Shown in pieces: positions 8,492-17,209 of a stretch of DNA of 62,504 bases. This stretch comes from Gracilibacillus alcaliphilus. GTDB lineage: Bacteria > Bacillota > Bacilli > Bacillales > Amphibacillaceae. The notes beneath the pieces were generated by a model. The model saw only the letters and a list, made by a program, of their open reading frames with translations. It was not told the origin of the DNA and searched no databases. The first letter of the stretch is position 1. Each line of letters begins with the position of its first letter. The stretch is from the NCBI RefSeq assembly GCF_016909015.1, contig NZ_JAFBFA010000033.1, positions 1 through 62,504 of the forward strand, in the 5' to 3' direction. The translations under genes and the position numbers were made by a program.

Positions 8492-8848
8492 ATGCAAAGC
8501 AAATGGAACAAAACCTGTGTTCCGAATGGTGTTGCTTTAAAAGACACTGGATTTGGATACACGTTATCTATTATCGGCGGGAAATATAAAATGATTATTC
8601 TCTATTGGCTGTCTGAAAATGATGTCATGCGATTTAATGAATTAAAGCGAAATATAGCCTCTATCTCGTATAAAACACTAAGTGTGATGTTAAAAGAAAT
8701 GGAAGCTGATGGAATTGTGGAACGTAAAGAGTATCCGCAAATTCCTCCAAAAGTGGAATATTCACTGACTGAACTAGGCCGGTCTCTTCTTCCAATCTTA
8801 AATATGATGTGTGACTGGGGCGAATTGAATCAGAAAGTTGATGTGTAA
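8492..8848 (+). CDS. HxlR-family regulator
   Basis: 118 residues from the ATG at 8492, preceded by aaggagag. One domain: HxlR winged helix with the N-terminal Cys (NKTCVPNGVALKDTGF), the core IIGGKYKMIILYWL, the recognition region ISYKTLSVMLKEMEADGIV and the wing EYPQIPPKVEYSLTELG. Such proteins often sense electrophiles or redox change through the N-terminal Cys, in keeping with the old-yellow-enzyme remnant directly upstream. A longer frame starting at 8366 runs through that remnant and is not the real start. Confidence 0.85.
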   Translation: MQSKWNKTCVPNGVALKDTGFGYTLSIIGGKYKMIILYWLSENDVMRFNELKRNIASISYKTLSVMLKEMEADGIVERKEYPQIPPKVEYSLTELGRSLLPILNMMCDWGELNQKVDV

Positions 8849-8880
8849 GGATGAACAAGTTTCTAACTATCAACGATAAA

Positions 8881-8916
8881 AACCTGATGACTTTATTTCA
8901 AATCGTCAGGTTTTTT
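8881..8916. terminator. Bidirectional terminator between hxlR-like and asnC-like genes
   Basis: AACCTGA (8881-8887) and TCAGGTT (8906-8912), with T runs on both strands, between two convergent genes. Confidence 0.75.
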
Positions 8917-8931
8917 GATGAATTTCTATTC

Positions 8932-9348
8932 TTAGTCATTACTAACTTGATGAGTTCCCAGAACAGATAATATATTGGAAAAAGCAAAGTGTGTGGTATC
9001 TTTAGAGATTTGCTCCAGTTCCTCCATTTCTTCACAAACAACTTCGACCATATAATTATACTCTCCGCTAATTCTCCATAAATTAATAATATTACTGTTC
9101 TTTTTACAATAATTCGTTAATTTTTCACAGCTTTTTGTTTGAAATAAAATAAATCCATGAATTCCTTTATTGAGCTCTTTATTATTTACCTCGACTGTAT
9201 AACGCTTTATCACATGATCTTCTAATCTTTCTATCCTCGTTTTCACAGCAGGAGATGACATATTTATTTGCTTGCCGATTTCTGTATATGTCAATCTGGC
9301 ATTTCTTTTTAATAAATCTAATATCTGATAATCAATAGGATCTAACAT
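8932..9348 (-). CDS. Lrp/AsnC-family regulator
   Basis: 138 residues. The N-terminal helix-turn-helix (LDLLKRNARLTYTEIGKQINMSSPAVKTRIERLE) is followed by the RAM/ligand-binding domain (about 65-135). Usual family length is 140-160. It is divergent from an old yellow enzyme, and a 17-nt palindrome lies between them, so it probably controls that gene. Effector unknown. Confidence 0.87.
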   Translation of the reverse strand: MLDPIDYQILDLLKRNARLTYTEIGKQINMSSPAVKTRIERLEDHVIKRYTVEVNNKELNKGIHGFILFQTKSCEKLTNYCKKNSNIINLWRISGEYNYMVEVVCEEMEELEQISKDTTHFAFSNILSVLGTHQVSND

Positions 9349-9370
9349 TCTTTTCCCCTACTTTCTCATT

Positions 9371-9387
9371 ACTTTAAATTTTAAAGT
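9371..9387. promoter_or_regulatory. Palindrome between asnC-like and OYE genes
   Basis: ACTTTAAATTTTAAAGT: 8-nt arms around one central base, 23 nt upstream of the regulator start. Candidate operator. Confidence 0.5.
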
Positions 9388-9464
9388 TTTTCATAGTATA
9401 TAGCTTAAAAATCCCATTGTAAACAAATTGGCATCGAATTAAAATTTGATATGAGGTGATAAAT

Positions 9465-10517
9465 ATGACGGGTTCTATTTTCTCCGATTATAAAATTGGG
9501 AACTTAACATTAGATAATCGAATTGTGATGGCTCCGATGACAAGAGGATTTGCTGATAATGAAACAGGTGAAGTGAATTACTTGATTGCAGACTATTATG
9601 GAAAACGAGCAAGGTACGGCGCTGGCTTAATCATTACAGAAGGTATCGCCATCAATGAATTGGCCAAAGGAACCTATGGGATACCAGGGATATATACGCA
9701 TCGTCAAATCTTAAGCTGGAAAAAAGTCACACAAGAAGTACATCAATATAAAACAAAAATCTTTGCTCAGCTTTGGCATGTGGGCAGAGTAAGTCATCAG
9801 GACATTTTAAAAGGGTATACTCCTGTTGCCCCATCTGCCATAGGTGCAAACGGGCATGTGCATAGATTAAGGAAACCGTTCCAAGCACCTAAATCTTTAA
9901 GTAATTTGGAAGTATATCAATTGATAGATGACTATAAACAGGCAGCAAAAAATGCGATGGAAGCAGGGTTTGACGGTGTTGAAATACATGCTGCACATGG
10001 TTACCTGATTGATCAATTTATCAGTGAGAAAACGAATGATCGTCAAGATGAGTTTGGAGGTTCTTTACAAAATAGGTTGCGATTTTTAGATTTAATTATT
10101 AAAGAAGTAAAGGAGGTTGTACCTAAAAATAGAATCAGCATCCGAATTTCTGAAAAGAAAGATGACGATAAGGGTTATGTATGGGAGTGTCCAGAAGAAA
10201 TGGTATGCGCTATAACAGGAATTCTTTCTAAGCATCAACTAAAAATAGCTCATCCATCTGTAGACAATTATGGTGATACGCTTCAAAACGACCAAAGATC
10301 GCTTCATGAATTATTTAGGCAGTGTTGGGATGAAACACTTATAGCTGTTGGTAATATAGACCCTAATAAAGGAGCAGCCATCATAGAAGAAAATCAGGCT
10401 GATCTCATTGCATTTGGGCAATTATTTATAACTAACCCAGATCTGGTCATTCGTTTGAGAGCTAATCAGAAGATTTCACTCTATTACTCAAAAGAGCAGC
10501 TAGAATGTTTACATTAA
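9465..10517 (+). CDS. NADH:flavin oxidoreductase, old yellow enzyme family
   Basis: 350 residues from the ATG at 9465 (gaggtgat site); an in-frame GTG nine bases earlier overlaps that site. FMN-dependent TIM barrel: MAPMTRGFAD near the N-terminus, QLWHVGRVSH, substrate-binding HAAHGYLIDQF, SEKTNDRQDEFGGSLQNR, and the phosphate-binding GNIDPN and AFGQLFITNPDL. Such enzymes reduce activated C=C bonds in enones, nitro esters or maleimides using NAD(P)H. It is divergent from an AsnC regulator. Physiological substrate unknown. Confidence 0.88.
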   Translation: MTGSIFSDYKIGNLTLDNRIVMAPMTRGFADNETGEVNYLIADYYGKRARYGAGLIITEGIAINELAKGTYGIPGIYTHRQILSWKKVTQEVHQYKTKIFAQLWHVGRVSHQDILKGYTPVAPSAIGANGHVHRLRKPFQAPKSLSNLEVYQLIDDYKQAAKNAMEAGFDGVEIHAAHGYLIDQFISEKTNDRQDEFGGSLQNRLRFLDLIIKEVKEVVPKNRISIRISEKKDDDKGYVWECPEEMVCAITGILSKHQLKIAHPSVDNYGDTLQNDQRSLHELFRQCWDETLIAVGNIDPNKGAAIIEENQADLIAFGQLFITNPDLVIRLRANQKISLYYSKEQLECLH

Positions 10518-10543
10518 TTATAAGTGTTATATAAATAGTAAAA

Positions 10544-10584
10544 CAGGCTCTACTAATCTGATTTAAATAAGTTAATAGAGCCTG
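10544..10584 (+). terminator. Hairpin after the OYE gene
   Basis: CAGGCTCTACTAA (10544-10556) pairs with TTAATAGAGCCTG (10572-10584) with one mismatch. Weak T tract. Confidence 0.55.
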
Positions 10585-10742
10585 ACCATCAATTTATTCA
10601 ACACTATCAACAAATGCTATTTTTTCAACAGAATGTCTTACGGTAATATGCCTATCTTTTGTACCTTTTCCGACACTCAATTGATTCAACTAACGTTCAG
10701 TAGGAGATGGAAAAAACTCAAATTTTAAAATAACAGAATAAT
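10585..10742 (-). other. Unassigned open fragment downstream of the deaminase
   Basis: A minus-strand frame reads LNQLSVGKGTKDRHITVRHSV and continues to a stop near 10590 (ending FVDSVE), without a supported start. It may be a C-terminal gene remnant; no family recognised. Confidence 0.25.
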
Positions 10743-11174
10743 TTAATTTGTTCCCCACAGTTCTTCTGCCTCTTTATGATCACAAATTTGTACAAATTCA
10801 ATATCTGTACTTTTTTCACCATTAAAGTAAGAAATCAATTTTTCAGCTGAAAATCCATTTTTACTAGCGTCTTCGTGCGTACTGTGATAATATACCTTTT
10901 TAATATTTGCCCATAAAATTGCCCCCAGACACATTGGACAAGGTTCACAGGTTGTATACATTTCACACTCTGATAAATCTAAGGTTCCTAGCTTTTGACA
11001 CGCCACCCGCACAGCCCTTAATTCTGCGTGAGCGGTCGGGTCTACCTCGCTGGTAACCGTATTTCCCACAGCAGCTACGATTTGATCTTCTTTCACAATT
11101 ACTGCACCAAATGGTCCTCCTCCATTTTTCATATCTTCTTTTGCTGCTTTTACAGCCTGTTGTAAATAATCCAT
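10743..11174 (-). CDS. Nucleoside/guanine deaminase (GuaD-like)
   Basis: 143 residues from the ATG at 11174 (aaggggta site). A zinc cytidine-deaminase fold: HAE box (DPTAHAELRAVR) and PCxxC box (TCEPCPMCLGAI) supply the His, the two Cys ligands and the catalytic Glu. Closest in layout to B. subtilis GuaD, which converts guanine to xanthine, though a related deaminase activity cannot be excluded. The TTGACA/TAGAAT promoter at 11232-11262 has the 19-bp spacer typical of MerR control, while the adjacent merR copy is wrecked. Confidence 0.85.
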   Translation of the reverse strand: MDYLQQAVKAAKEDMKNGGGPFGAVIVKEDQIVAAVGNTVTSEVDPTAHAELRAVRVACQKLGTLDLSECEMYTTCEPCPMCLGAILWANIKKVYYHSTHEDASKNGFSAEKLISYFNGEKSTDIEFVQICDHKEAEELWGTN

Positions 11175-11231
11175 TATTACCCCTTCTTTCCAGTTTATTT
11201 TAGGATGTAGATAGTTCACCTTAATAGATTC

Positions 11232-11262
11232 ATTCTAGCTGTTAAAGTATACTTGATGTCAA
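11232..11262 (-). promoter_or_regulatory. MerR-type promoter driving the guaD-like gene
   Basis: On the minus strand TTGACA (11262-11257) and TAGAAT (11237-11232) are 19 bp apart, and the spacer holds the palindrome AAGTATACTT (11245-11254). Overlong spacers with a dyad are the hallmark of MerR-activated promoters. A near copy lies at 14944-14974. Confidence 0.7.
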
Positions 11263-11293
11263 ACAGAAAACGTTTTAAAAAGAGGAATAAAAA

Positions 11294-11419
11294 ATGACTT
11301 TTTACCAAATGGTTGAAAATAGATGGAAGTCGTTATTAAAAAAATCTGGATCTCCCCTTAAAAGAATTAGAGAATATTCTAAACTGTATCATCCTAACGA
11401 GTTGAATCCAGATGTTTGA
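11294..11419 (+). pseudogene. MerR-family regulator, deleted copy
   Basis: A 41-codon frame joins the first few MerR codons (MTFYQMVENR) to SPLKRIREYSKLYHPNELNP, then stops. It aligns with the intact gene at 15003-15395, from which an internal segment covering the DNA-binding domain is missing. Homology extends about 90 nt upstream through the promoter. Confidence 0.85.
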
Positions 11420-11788
11420 GAGAGACTTTATTAGAGTAGGCGAATATTCATCTGGAGCATTGTCAAAAAAATGAGTAAAGAAGTAAAACAATGTAGGAAA
11501 AAGTTTACCCACTTTAAATTTTAAAAGGATTTCTACAGTAAGATGATATATTAACCATTCGCATATTCTTTGCAAATTAAAGCAAGATATAATAAATCAC
11601 TTACGAAATATTTTCTATATATTAAAAACTGGCAAATAGGATTTTTATATGAATGTTGGAAGTAGGGCAATTGCTATGGCTGACTGATTCGCTTTTCGAA
11701 ATACAGGTGGTTGCGATTTAAGTTGTAAGTATAAATATCAAATGAAAGGAAAAAATAAATGAAATATGTTATGAGGAGGATAAATATA

Positions 11789-12217
11789 TTGAGTAGTGAA
11801 GATGTTATCAAAGAATTAAATGCATTTTTAAAGGGAGAGTTTATGGCGATTCATTCATATGAATACTACATCCAACATGTATCTGATCCATTTATAAAAA
11901 AAGAACTACAGCGTATTCAACAGGAACATAAAAAACATGCTGTAAAAATTGCTGAGAGAGTACAGAATCTTGGTGGTAAAGCTGTCGAAGATAATGGCGT
12001 AATGCTCTCCATTAGAGAGGGAATGTTGAACTTAAAAGGTTTTCCTGATTCCGTAGAAGGAATCTTGAAGAATGCTATTAATGGACAAGAAAAAGGAATG
12101 AAAATAGCAGAAGAAATTGTGAGGGGAGACCTCGATTTAGAAAGTAGACAGACCGTAGAAGAAATTTTAGATGAAGATAGAGATCATATTAACCAATTAA
12201 ATAATTTGATTCCATAG
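11789..12217 (+). CDS. Ferritin-like four-helix protein
   Basis: 142 residues if translation starts with TTG at 11789, nine bases after a perfect AGGAGG at 11774-11779; an ATG at 11759 with a weaker site would add ten residues. Helices carry ferritin-like iron ligands: EFMAIHSYEYYIQ, ELQRIQQEHKKHAVKIAE, and a matching second pair (NGQEKGMKIAEEI, EEILDEDRDHINQL). This arrangement suits a DUF2383/PA2169-like or rubrerythrin-related diiron bundle without a rubredoxin domain. Probable iron or peroxide-related role. Ends at a strong bidirectional terminator. Confidence 0.75.
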   Translation: MSSEDVIKELNAFLKGEFMAIHSYEYYIQHVSDPFIKKELQRIQQEHKKHAVKIAERVQNLGGKAVEDNGVMLSIREGMLNLKGFPDSVEGILKNAINGQEKGMKIAEEIVRGDLDLESRQTVEEILDEDRDHINQLNNLIP

Positions 12218-12261
12218 TCATGGAAAGCGTTTATACAGTAAAATACTTGAGTTTATTAAAT

Positions 12262-12296
12262 AAAAGAAAGGGTTCCAAGCTGTAACCCTTTCTTTT
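12262..12296. terminator. Bidirectional terminator
   Basis: Perfect 13-nt arms AAAAGAAAGGGTT (12262-12274) and AACCCTTTCTTTT (12284-12296) between convergent genes. Confidence 0.85.
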
Positions 12297-12321
12297 ATTT
12301 TTATGCTAATTTAATAATTAA

Positions 12322-12834
12322 TTAATCATTTTCAGCTTTGTAATGATGTAATGGTGGTGGAATTAACCAACCTTTTTCTTTATTTAATCGTAAAACTTTA
12401 CCACCTAGTGTCGCTTTTTGAACATGAAGCTGTCCGAACATCATAGCAATGTCCTCCCTAATCGACTGCCCCATAATTGTACTACATGCTACTAATCCGG
12501 CTGCAATATTCTCTGAAAGCATTGCAGCTACTTCAGCGTCAGAAAAACGTGCTCCAGCAGGAATATCTTCTAAGCGAGCAGCGGGGCGGTCAGGTGGTGT
12601 AGGAGGTAAACCTACCCCATTCTCTTTTAATAAAGCCTCGATTTGTGTAACTTCTTGTTGCCCCCCCTGAATTGCTTCCTCAAGTAATTTTTGCAAATCT
12701 TCATCACCTGCATGATTTAGGTAAGTTTGATAACCCGCAATTGCTCCTTTAGTCGTTAATAGAAACGACCATGTACCAAATACTTCTCCATAGTGCATGG
12801 GTTGCTCTTTTGAATTTCCGCTTAAAATTCCCAT
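12322..12834 (-). CDS. DUF3231-type ferritin-like protein
   Basis: 170 residues from the ATG at 12834, preceded by aggagg. Helical, with MHYGEVFGTWSFLLTTKGAI, a Pro-rich linker (VGLPPTPPDRPAA) and a second pair of helices ending in a PPPLHHYKAEND tail. The segment layout matches one half of the DUF3231 family common in spore formers, whose members usually have two repeats; this is a single-repeat version. Function unknown, possibly spore-associated. Confidence 0.7.
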   Translation of the reverse strand: MGILSGNSKEQPMHYGEVFGTWSFLLTTKGAIAGYQTYLNHAGDEDLQKLLEEAIQGGQQEVTQIEALLKENGVGLPPTPPDRPAARLEDIPAGARFSDAEVAAMLSENIAAGLVACSTIMGQSIREDIAMMFGQLHVQKATLGGKVLRLNKEKGWLIPPPLHHYKAEND

Positions 12835-13326
12835 TGAAATCCTCCTAATTAAATTCAAGCTCAGTGCCACCTTTCGTTAAAAAGCACTTATCGTCTATCT
12901 TTCTCAAATTATTGATATTTATCCATTGTATATTATGGAAGAGATCGCCTCGGAAGTAACTCATATTTTATATGATAAAGAAGGATATATGTATTTAAAT
13001 TCGCTTTTTATACTGCTGGTTCAATTATACTTTTTTGTAAGGGAAAATAATTTATTTTATTGGTGATTTTCTTGCGTTTCTACTTTATTAGGAAAAATAC
13101 CCATATAAAACAAGGGATAATTTGCATATTTAAAGGCATCTTAAAAGTATCTCTTTCAAAAGAGAAATTTATTTATCGGAAAACAAGATCATAATCAAAT
13201 GATCAATTTGCATGTAATAGCTGGAGCAACTGAAACACTCTAATATCAGAAGTAATAACAAACACACTAAATGTAATGGGTAAAAATGTTAAATTTCACG
13301 AAAAAATTTTCAAAGGAGGTTCATTG
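12835..13326. other. Noncoding gap
   Basis: AT-rich, no sustained frame. Divergent promoters for the DUF3231 and DUF2512 genes should lie here, but no clear consensus elements were found. Confidence 0.4.
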
Positions 13327-13767
13327 ATGAAACATGTTAAAGCTTTATTAATAAAGTTTATTGCCTCTCTAGTCCTTCTATATATTATCCTCGGATTAAT
13401 GTATGAACTGACTTTTGCTGAGGTTTTACTATTATCTGCTATTTTAGGCGTTGCAGCTTATTTAATCGGTGACATGCTTATATTATCCCGAACAAACAAT
13501 ATTGTAGCAACAATTGCTGATTTTGGATTAGCATGGATAATTATTTATTGGTTTGTAGACAGGATGACTTTCAACAACAACGTCTTTACCATCTCTATAA
13601 TTGCAGCATTAGTCGTAAGCTTGTTTGAAATATTCTTTCACCGCTATTTAGCAAATAATACTTTACCTAGTGAAGGAGAAAATCCTGCAAACAGAAATAT
13701 AAAATATCAGACAGAAGTAGCTGAAGAATTTACAGTAGAAAGATCTGATGATAAAAGTAAGGAATGA
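13327..13767 (+). CDS. DUF2512 membrane protein (YndM-like)
   Basis: 146 residues from the ATG at 13327, with aaaggaggttc just upstream; the earlier ATG at 13276 has no site. Four membrane helices (about 6-24, 30-52, 57-76, 82-103) are followed by a polar C-terminal tail of 40 residues. Matches the DUF2512/YndM family found in Bacillaceae. Function unknown. Ends at a strong terminator. Confidence 0.8.
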   Translation: MKHVKALLIKFIASLVLLYIILGLMYELTFAEVLLLSAILGVAAYLIGDMLILSRTNNIVATIADFGLAWIIIYWFVDRMTFNNNVFTISIIAALVVSLFEIFFHRYLANNTLPSEGENPANRNIKYQTEVAEEFTVERSDDKSKE

Positions 13768-13968
13768 TTTTTAAAAGATAGGGACAAAACGGGATAGAAA
13801 GGTAAATACAAAAACAAGGAATGAAAGAAAATAGCCAAGAACGCACCAACCCCATTCGGCAGGTAAAGAGGAAAAGGCCGGTTAACAGTATGTTTTATTT
13901 TTTTACGTGATATAGCTTTAAAATAACTCGAAGTATGTACACCGTTACAATAATCAAAAAAGAAGGTA

Positions 13969-14025
13969 CTCTTTCATAAAGTTTATTTGTGGTTAGCATT
14001 ATACATTTATGAAAGAGGCTTTTTC
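13969..14025 (+). terminator. Terminator of the DUF2512 gene
   Basis: Perfect 12-nt arms CTCTTTCATAAA (13969-13980) and TTTATGAAAGAG (14006-14017), then GCTTTTTC. Confidence 0.8.
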
Positions 14026-14488
14026 ATGCAATCTACACTCGCTACTATAATTTCTATTTGTTTCGGTTGCATTGTAAAACGTTTGCAATCTCAGTAATGC
14101 TCTCCCCCTTCTGATACAACCCAATAACTTAAATTGCACTTATGCATGAAATTAGGGTTGAATACCTGTTCTTAATTGTGCAAAATTTGATTTGTTAAGG
14201 AAATACCTATGTCGTCTACAAAGCGGAACAAAAAAGTGAACACATCTCTTATCCGTCATGATAGAAAGTTGTGTGTTATAAAGTGCGATCTTAAAGTAAG
14301 TAACAAGTTTTTTTAGAATATCTGCATGTTAGAGTGGGTAATTAAATTGAGTGCTAAAGATTTTGCTCGTCGACATCGACAATTGTGTTTTTGTGTTCTA
14401 TATTATTTTTACATCCATTATTTGGAATCGATTTTACCAAGGCTGTTAGCATGTTTTGTGCATACTAAAAGATAAGGAGGTGTTAGCA
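14026..14488. other. Decayed gap with a helix-turn-helix remnant
   Basis: A minus-strand frame around 14070-14140 reads VIGLYQKGESITEIANVLQC, resembling the helix-turn-helix start of a transposase or recombinase. It is broken by stops. The rest has no recognisable content. Confidence 0.35.
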
Positions 14489-14650
14489 ATGAATAAAAAA
14501 AATAAAAAAAATAAAAAGCAATTATTTGAAGACAACAAAGGCATACAAGCAGTACAAAATCAATTGAATGAAAGTTATCAAAGTGGAGTGGTTGACGATC
14601 AATTAGAAAATAATAGAGGAATTCATCATTTTAATAATAAAAGCAGATAA
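14489..14650 (+). CDS. Small Lys/Asn/Gln-rich hypothetical protein
   Basis: 53 residues from the ATG at 14489, with a strong aaggaggtg site. N-terminus MNKKNKKNKKQLFEDNKGIQ is highly basic; the rest is polar and lacks Cys and Trp. The site and composition support a real gene of the small spore-protein type found in Bacillaceae, but no family is recognised. Confidence 0.6.
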   Translation: MNKKNKKNKKQLFEDNKGIQAVQNQLNESYQSGVVDDQLENNRGIHHFNNKSR

Positions 14651-14726
14651 AACTAGTTAAAATCAACTTAAAAATGATTCTGGTCATCGTTTTTGGATGA
14701 GAGATTTAACGTATCCTTTCGTCTCC

Positions 14727-14776
14727 GTTTCCGTATAAACTATTTGTAAAGGTTTCAACATAATTTATACGGAAAC
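14727..14776. repeat. Perfect 13-nt inverted repeat
   Basis: GTTTCCGTATAAA (14727-14739) and TTTATACGGAAAC (14764-14776) separated by 24 nt. No T tract follows, so it is not a typical terminator; it could be a protein site or a remnant of a mobile element end. Confidence 0.5.
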
Positions 14777-14943
14777 AACATATTATTTTAATTATCATAT
14801 TGGAGTACATACTACATCATTTTTTCTAAAATCATCTAATTTAATGAGTTTAATTACTCCTACAAATTTGCTACGGTCAGAAACATGTACGAATTCGGTA
14901 CCTTTACTTTTTTAAGGTGTTAATAGTTCATCTTAATAGATTC

Positions 14944-14974
14944 ATCCTAGCTGTTAAAGTATACTTGATGTCAA
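14944..14974 (-). promoter_or_regulatory. Orphan MerR-type promoter
   Basis: Minus-strand TTGACA (14974-14969) and TAGGAT (14949-14944), 19 bp apart, with the palindrome AAGTATACTT at 14957-14966. It points left, away from the intact merR, but no gene remains there. Near copy of 11232-11262. Confidence 0.65.
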
Positions 14975-15002
14975 ATAGAAAACATTTCAGAAAGGAGTAA
15001 AA

Positions 15003-15395
15003 ATGACTGTTTTTACAATTGGTAAAGTTGTTGAAAAATATAATATTCCTCCTTATACATTACGTTACTATGAAACGGAAGGAATTTTGGTTTCTAGTCG
15101 TAATAGTCAAAATAGGCGTATATATACAGAAGATGATTTGAAATGGCTGGAAGTAGTTATTGTGCTTAAAAAAGCTGGATTCCCCTTAAAAAAGATTAGA
15201 GAATATGCCGATCTCTATCACCCTAACGAATTGAATCCAGATGTTTTAAAACTATTAAAACAACAACAGTTGGTACTTGAAGACAGCCAGAAGAAAATAG
15301 CACAGCAGCAAAAAGAACTACAAGATAAAATTGCTTTTTTAGAAAAGTCGGATTTCCATCTTAGGCAATGTCAAGAAAAGACTCATTTAGAATAA
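15003..15395 (+). CDS. MerR-family regulator
   Basis: 130 residues. MerR helix-turn-helix and wing (FTIGKVVEKYNIPPYTLRYYETEGIL, then NRRIYTEDDLKWLEVVIVLKKAGFPL), followed by KIREYADLYHP and a C-terminal coiled coil (80-120) ending in a short tail with a single Cys. Layout resembles the AdhR-type aldehyde/electrophile sensors. Site: aaaggag. Its own divergent promoter has lost its gene, while the guaD-like gene 4 kb away keeps the same promoter, so it may act there in trans. Confidence 0.85.
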   Translation: MTVFTIGKVVEKYNIPPYTLRYYETEGILVSSRNSQNRRIYTEDDLKWLEVVIVLKKAGFPLKKIREYADLYHPNELNPDVLKLLKQQQLVLEDSQKKIAQQQKELQDKIAFLEKSDFHLRQCQEKTHLE

Positions 15396-15472
15396 ACGCT
15401 AAATTAGTAGCGATATTTTAATACCGGGAGTAAAAAATATCTGCTTTACCTATATTTATCAACCACAAAAAA

Positions 15473-15499
15473 GCCTAACTGAAGATTAATCAGTTAGGC
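15473..15499. terminator. Hairpin terminator
   Basis: GCCTAACTGA (15473-15482) and TCAGTTAGGC (15490-15499), perfect; T6 follows on the minus strand. Confidence 0.65.
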
Positions 15500-15639
15500 G
15501 CAAAGCTTCTGTTAAATCGAGTAGAGCGGAAAAATCAAGTAACTTTTAGCCCCTAAGTCAGAGTGGTATACACCTGACTTGCCTCATTTTACTTTAACCT
15601 CTTATCAATGGGCAATTTTCAATAGGTTGTACGCTAACT

Positions 15640-15729
15640 TTAACCTACAAATCGCAATCCAATCACAGCTGCAACAATTAATCCTAAATAAATGATCCTC
15701 CTATCTCTGGACTCTTTGTAAAAAATCAT
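15640..15729 (-). CDS. Possible 29-residue membrane peptide
   Basis: MIFYKESRDRRIIYLGLIVA then AVIGLRFVG: a basic head and one hydrophobic helix. Ribosome binding site is weak, so this may be chance or a remnant. The surrounding 15500-15869 shows nothing else. Confidence 0.25.
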   Translation of the reverse strand: MIFYKESRDRRIIYLGLIVAAVIGLRFVG

Positions 15730-15869
15730 ACCGCGTCAGGCCCTTCTCCCTCCAGTTGATTCATCTGATTCGACTTCCAAAGCTTCACTCCGCTTTACAA
15801 AATCGTTTAATATAGATCCATAAGTCTCATGCCGATTTTAGACTTGAATGCGATGAGATGTAGACCTTC

Positions 15870-16424
15870 TCACCTAAAAAAATTAAACCGGCTTATTTCT
15901 TCAAAAGCTTTTACTAAATCGTCATAAGAGTGTTCAAAATCGCTATCTATCCATTTCATCAGAATATTCCACATTCCACCTGCGTTAAATGCTAAAGCAA
16001 ATTCCATGTTCTCTTCACTTATAGAATAAGCAAATTTATCTTTGGTCAGTTGGTGGATAGAAGGTAAATGCTTGTTGAAAGTCTTCAATAGTAGACTATC
16101 TAAATCATTTTTTCGAGCTGTGCGAATAAAATCTATATGAATCCAAAATGAGATGAAAATTTTGGCTACCTTCCCCATATCCATATTTTCTCCAACAGCT
16201 AGTCTTTGCAAATATTCTTGTGCCAGCTGATCAAGATATTGTTCCAGTATAGCCTCTTTGGAATGGAAGTGCCGATAAAAAGTACTTCGATCTAAATCTG
16301 CTCTTTCGGCGATCTCCGTGATTGTGATTCTATCATAAGACTTTTCTTTCATAAGGGATAACAAAGCTTCCGTCAACCATTGACGAGATCTGATAGCAGA
16401 GGGGTTATTTGTTGGAGTAGACAT
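15870..16424 (-). CDS. TetR/AcrR-family regulator
   Basis: 184 residues. The helix-turn-helix is RITITEIAERADLDRSTFYRHFHSKEAIL (about 31-60), with a C-terminal domain of the TetR_C_7-like type found in many Firmicutes. It is divergent from an AhpD-like gene, and a TCTACA/TGTAGA dyad lies in the shared region, so that gene is the likely target. Ligand unknown. Confidence 0.87.
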   Translation of the reverse strand: MSTPTNNPSAIRSRQWLTEALLSLMKEKSYDRITITEIAERADLDRSTFYRHFHSKEAILEQYLDQLAQEYLQRLAVGENMDMGKVAKIFISFWIHIDFIRTARKNDLDSLLLKTFNKHLPSIHQLTKDKFAYSISEENMEFALAFNAGGMWNILMKWIDSDFEHSYDDLVKAFEEISRFNFFR

Positions 16425-16445
16425 TTTTTTCGCTCCTCATTAAAA

Positions 16446-16472
16446 ATCTACATTTTACAGTGATTTGTAGAT
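16446..16472. promoter_or_regulatory. Candidate TetR operator
   Basis: ATCTACA (16446-16452) and TGTAGAT (16466-16472), perfect 7-nt arms 13 nt apart, just upstream of the tetR start. Confidence 0.5.
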
Positions 16473-16626
16473 CTTATGCATATGATATTGCTAATTCATT
16501 ATTGCTAGTATACAATGACTTTAAAAATGTAACAAATGATGTATTTTTATCGGTATAAAGAATAGGATTGTCATTGCAGTAGAAATTTTTAAAGTAATGT
16601 TATGGATTTTAAAAAGGGGGATGGTT

Positions 16627-17121
16627 ATGGCAAAACTAGTCAGTAAAGGGATTGTAAAAGCAGCAGGAATGATGAAAATGGATAACAGAATAAATTATTT
16701 TAAAGTTGCGCCAGATGCATTAGAGACGATTATGGAATCTGAAAAATATGTACGGAAAACTAGCATTGACAAAAAGTTAAAAGAACTTATTAAAATTAGA
16801 GTATCACAAATAAATGGCTGTTCCTATTGCTTGAATATGCATACTAAAGCAGCTGAAAAATTAAAAGTATCCACTGAAAAAATGAATAGATTAGACAATT
16901 GGAAAGAGACGGAGATATTTACTGAGGAAGAAAAGGCAGCATTTGAGTTAGCGGAGCATATGACACTAATTTCAGAAAACGGTGTCAGTAATAGATTGTA
17001 TGAACAGGTGAGACAATATTACAATGAAAAGGAATATGTTGAACTTGTAATGGTTATTATTCAAATTAACACATGGAATAGATTGTCTATTGCTATGGGA
17101 AACCATGCTGAAGTACAGTAG
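16627..17121 (+). CDS. Carboxymuconolactone decarboxylase/AhpD-like protein
   Basis: 164 residues from the ATG at 16627 (ggggg site; another ATG at 16621 is too close to it). The AhpD signature is present: C65 and C68 in NGCSYC and H72 in NMHTK, the thiol pair and His of the peroxidase-like CMD fold. These proteins act in thiol-disulfide or peroxide chemistry or as gamma-carboxymuconolactone decarboxylases; nothing nearby suggests aromatic degradation. Divergent TetR is the likely repressor. Confidence 0.87.
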   Translation: MAKLVSKGIVKAAGMMKMDNRINYFKVAPDALETIMESEKYVRKTSIDKKLKELIKIRVSQINGCSYCLNMHTKAAEKLKVSTEKMNRLDNWKETEIFTEEEKAAFELAEHMTLISENGVSNRLYEQVRQYYNEKEYVELVMVIIQINTWNRLSIAMGNHAEVQ

Positions 17122-17209
17122 AATGTTCTATACGAACCGTCTATGGGATAGATAACGTCTTATCTCATAGGCGATAATATGTATCTTTTGAATCTTATCT
17201 GAAGGAAAA

